DNA of 5,951 nucleotides from F23-B02 sp963629425 (GTDB lineage: Bacteria; Bacillota; Clostridia; Oscillospirales; Oscillospiraceae): assembly GCA_963629425.1 (NCBI GenBank), contig CAVGIU010000089.1, positions 1 through 5,951 on the forward strand, given 5' to 3'. The notes under the pieces are model-generated. The model saw only the letters and a program-made list of their open reading frames with translations, made no database searches and was not told where the DNA came from. The number at the start of each line of letters is the position of its first letter. The first letter of the stretch is position 1. The position numbers were made by a program, and so were the translations under genes. Positions 5,754-5,951 of the stretch are shown piece by piece.

Positions 5754-5764
5754 GCGTGCCAAAA
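5744..5764 (+). repeat. Direct repeat copy 2: detached tRNA-Arg 3' end
   Basis: This is an exact 21-nt copy of 5552-5572, including the CCA and trailing A's, with no tRNA body before it. Its first 10 bases are also the right inverted end of the 133-bp element, and it leads directly into a second terminator as the true tRNA does. Confidence 0.85.
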
Positions 5765-5806
5765 ACAGCAGCCTTCATCAATGGTGAAAGCTGCTGTTTG
5801 TTTTTT
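5763..5806. terminator. Bidirectional intrinsic terminator between the tRNA region and the GH25 gene
   Basis: AAACAGCAGC (5763-5772) pairs with GCTGCTGTTT (5790-5799). After a C-A mismatch, TTCATC pairs with GGTGAA around an AAT loop. A run of six T follows at 5801-5806 on the plus strand, and A's at 5761-5765 give a short U run on the minus strand. It begins 16 nt beyond the stop of the minus-strand GH25 gene and probably ends that transcript. Its layout resembles the tRNA terminator at 5570-5612 and may be a diverged copy. Confidence 0.85.
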
Positions 5807-5821
5807 ACTTTCCGATCATGT

Positions 5822-5951
5822 TCACTTCTCAAACAGCATGTTCAGGTCGCAGTCGGTGTTGATTCCGGGAACGCTGCCGGGGAAACTGTACTGCCACATA
5901 TCATGGTAGTAATAAAAATACGGATAGCTCCCGATGCCGACACACCACGAC
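5822..5951 (-). CDS. GH25 family lysozyme (muramidase), C-terminal fragment
   Basis: Only the last 42 codons and the TGA stop lie in the window; the rest runs off the right edge. The fragment contains DMWQYSFPGSVPGI followed by the CDLNMLF segment. This is the closing strand pattern of GH25 catalytic domains (WQY, then Gly-x-V-x-Gly-Ile, then D-x-N), with the D-x-N as CDLN near the end. GH25 enzymes cut the N-acetylmuramic acid to N-acetylglucosamine bond of peptidoglycan, usually outside the cell or as phage endolysins. No wall-binding domain follows the catalytic domain, since the protein ends two residues after LF. Whether it has a signal peptide, anchor or phage origin cannot be seen. It converges on the tRNA region and shares the terminator at 5763-5806. 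Confidence 0.8.
   Translation of the reverse strand, partial: SWCVGIGSYPYFYYYHDMWQYSFPGSVPGINTDCDLNMLFEK

Noticed and set aside
5744..5760. A second tRNA gene ending in CCA
   Set aside because: Only the acceptor 3' strand and CCA are present. The preceding bases form no D-arm, anticodon or T-arm on the plus strand.
5621..5810. CRISPR array or phage attachment region with integrase
   Set aside because: There are no regularly spaced repeats and spacers, and no integrase or other mobile gene in the window; only the two 21-nt tRNA-end copies are present.

Overview
The window looks like chromosomal DNA of a fairly GC-rich Clostridia-type Firmicute, possibly a gut Oscillospiraceae/Ruminococcaceae relative. 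The reasons are strong AGGAGG-type ribosome binding sites, extended -10 promoters, a YhaN/YhaO pair, a YmdB-family phosphodiesterase, a GH25 lysozyme and a tRNA gene with encoded CCA. The taxonomic placement is inference.

Layout. Positions 1-1301 (minus) hold most of an RlmD/RumA-type 23S rRNA uracil-C5 methyltransferase whose C-terminus runs off the left edge. A strong hairpin terminator at 1331-1360 separates it from a tight minus-strand operon that is transcribed right to left: ymdB (5136-4363), yhaO-like metallophosphoesterase (4366-3260) and yhaN-like membrane-anchored SMC/Rad50-type ATPase (3270-1366). The genes overlap by 4 nt (ATGA) and 11 nt, so translational coupling is likely. The operon promoter is at 5169-5198.

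Divergent from the operon is a 55-codon gene (5237-5404, plus) for a glycine-zipper membrane microprotein. It is followed by a promoter, a tRNA-Arg(ACG) gene (5493-5569) and its terminator.

The part that ordinary annotation leaves unexplained is 5621-5764. It is a 133-bp hairpin-rich element with 10-bp inverted ends. Its left end is an inverted copy of the tRNA-Arg T-arm and acceptor strand, and its right end leads into a 21-nt direct repeat of the tRNA 3' end, followed by a second terminator that resembles the tRNA's own. It looks like a tRNA-derived palindromic repeat or the relic of an integration or duplication event. The right edge (5951-5822, minus) holds the last 42 codons of a GH25 muramidase.

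How the genes work together: YhaO and YhaN resemble SbcD/Mre11 and SbcC/Rad50 and probably form a nuclease-ATPase complex, here at the membrane because YhaN has a transmembrane hairpin. YmdB-family proteins hydrolyse 2',3'-cyclic nucleotides, so the operon puts two metal-dependent phosphoesterases and a DNA-repair-type ATPase under one promoter. The rRNA methyltransferase and tRNA are housekeeping functions.
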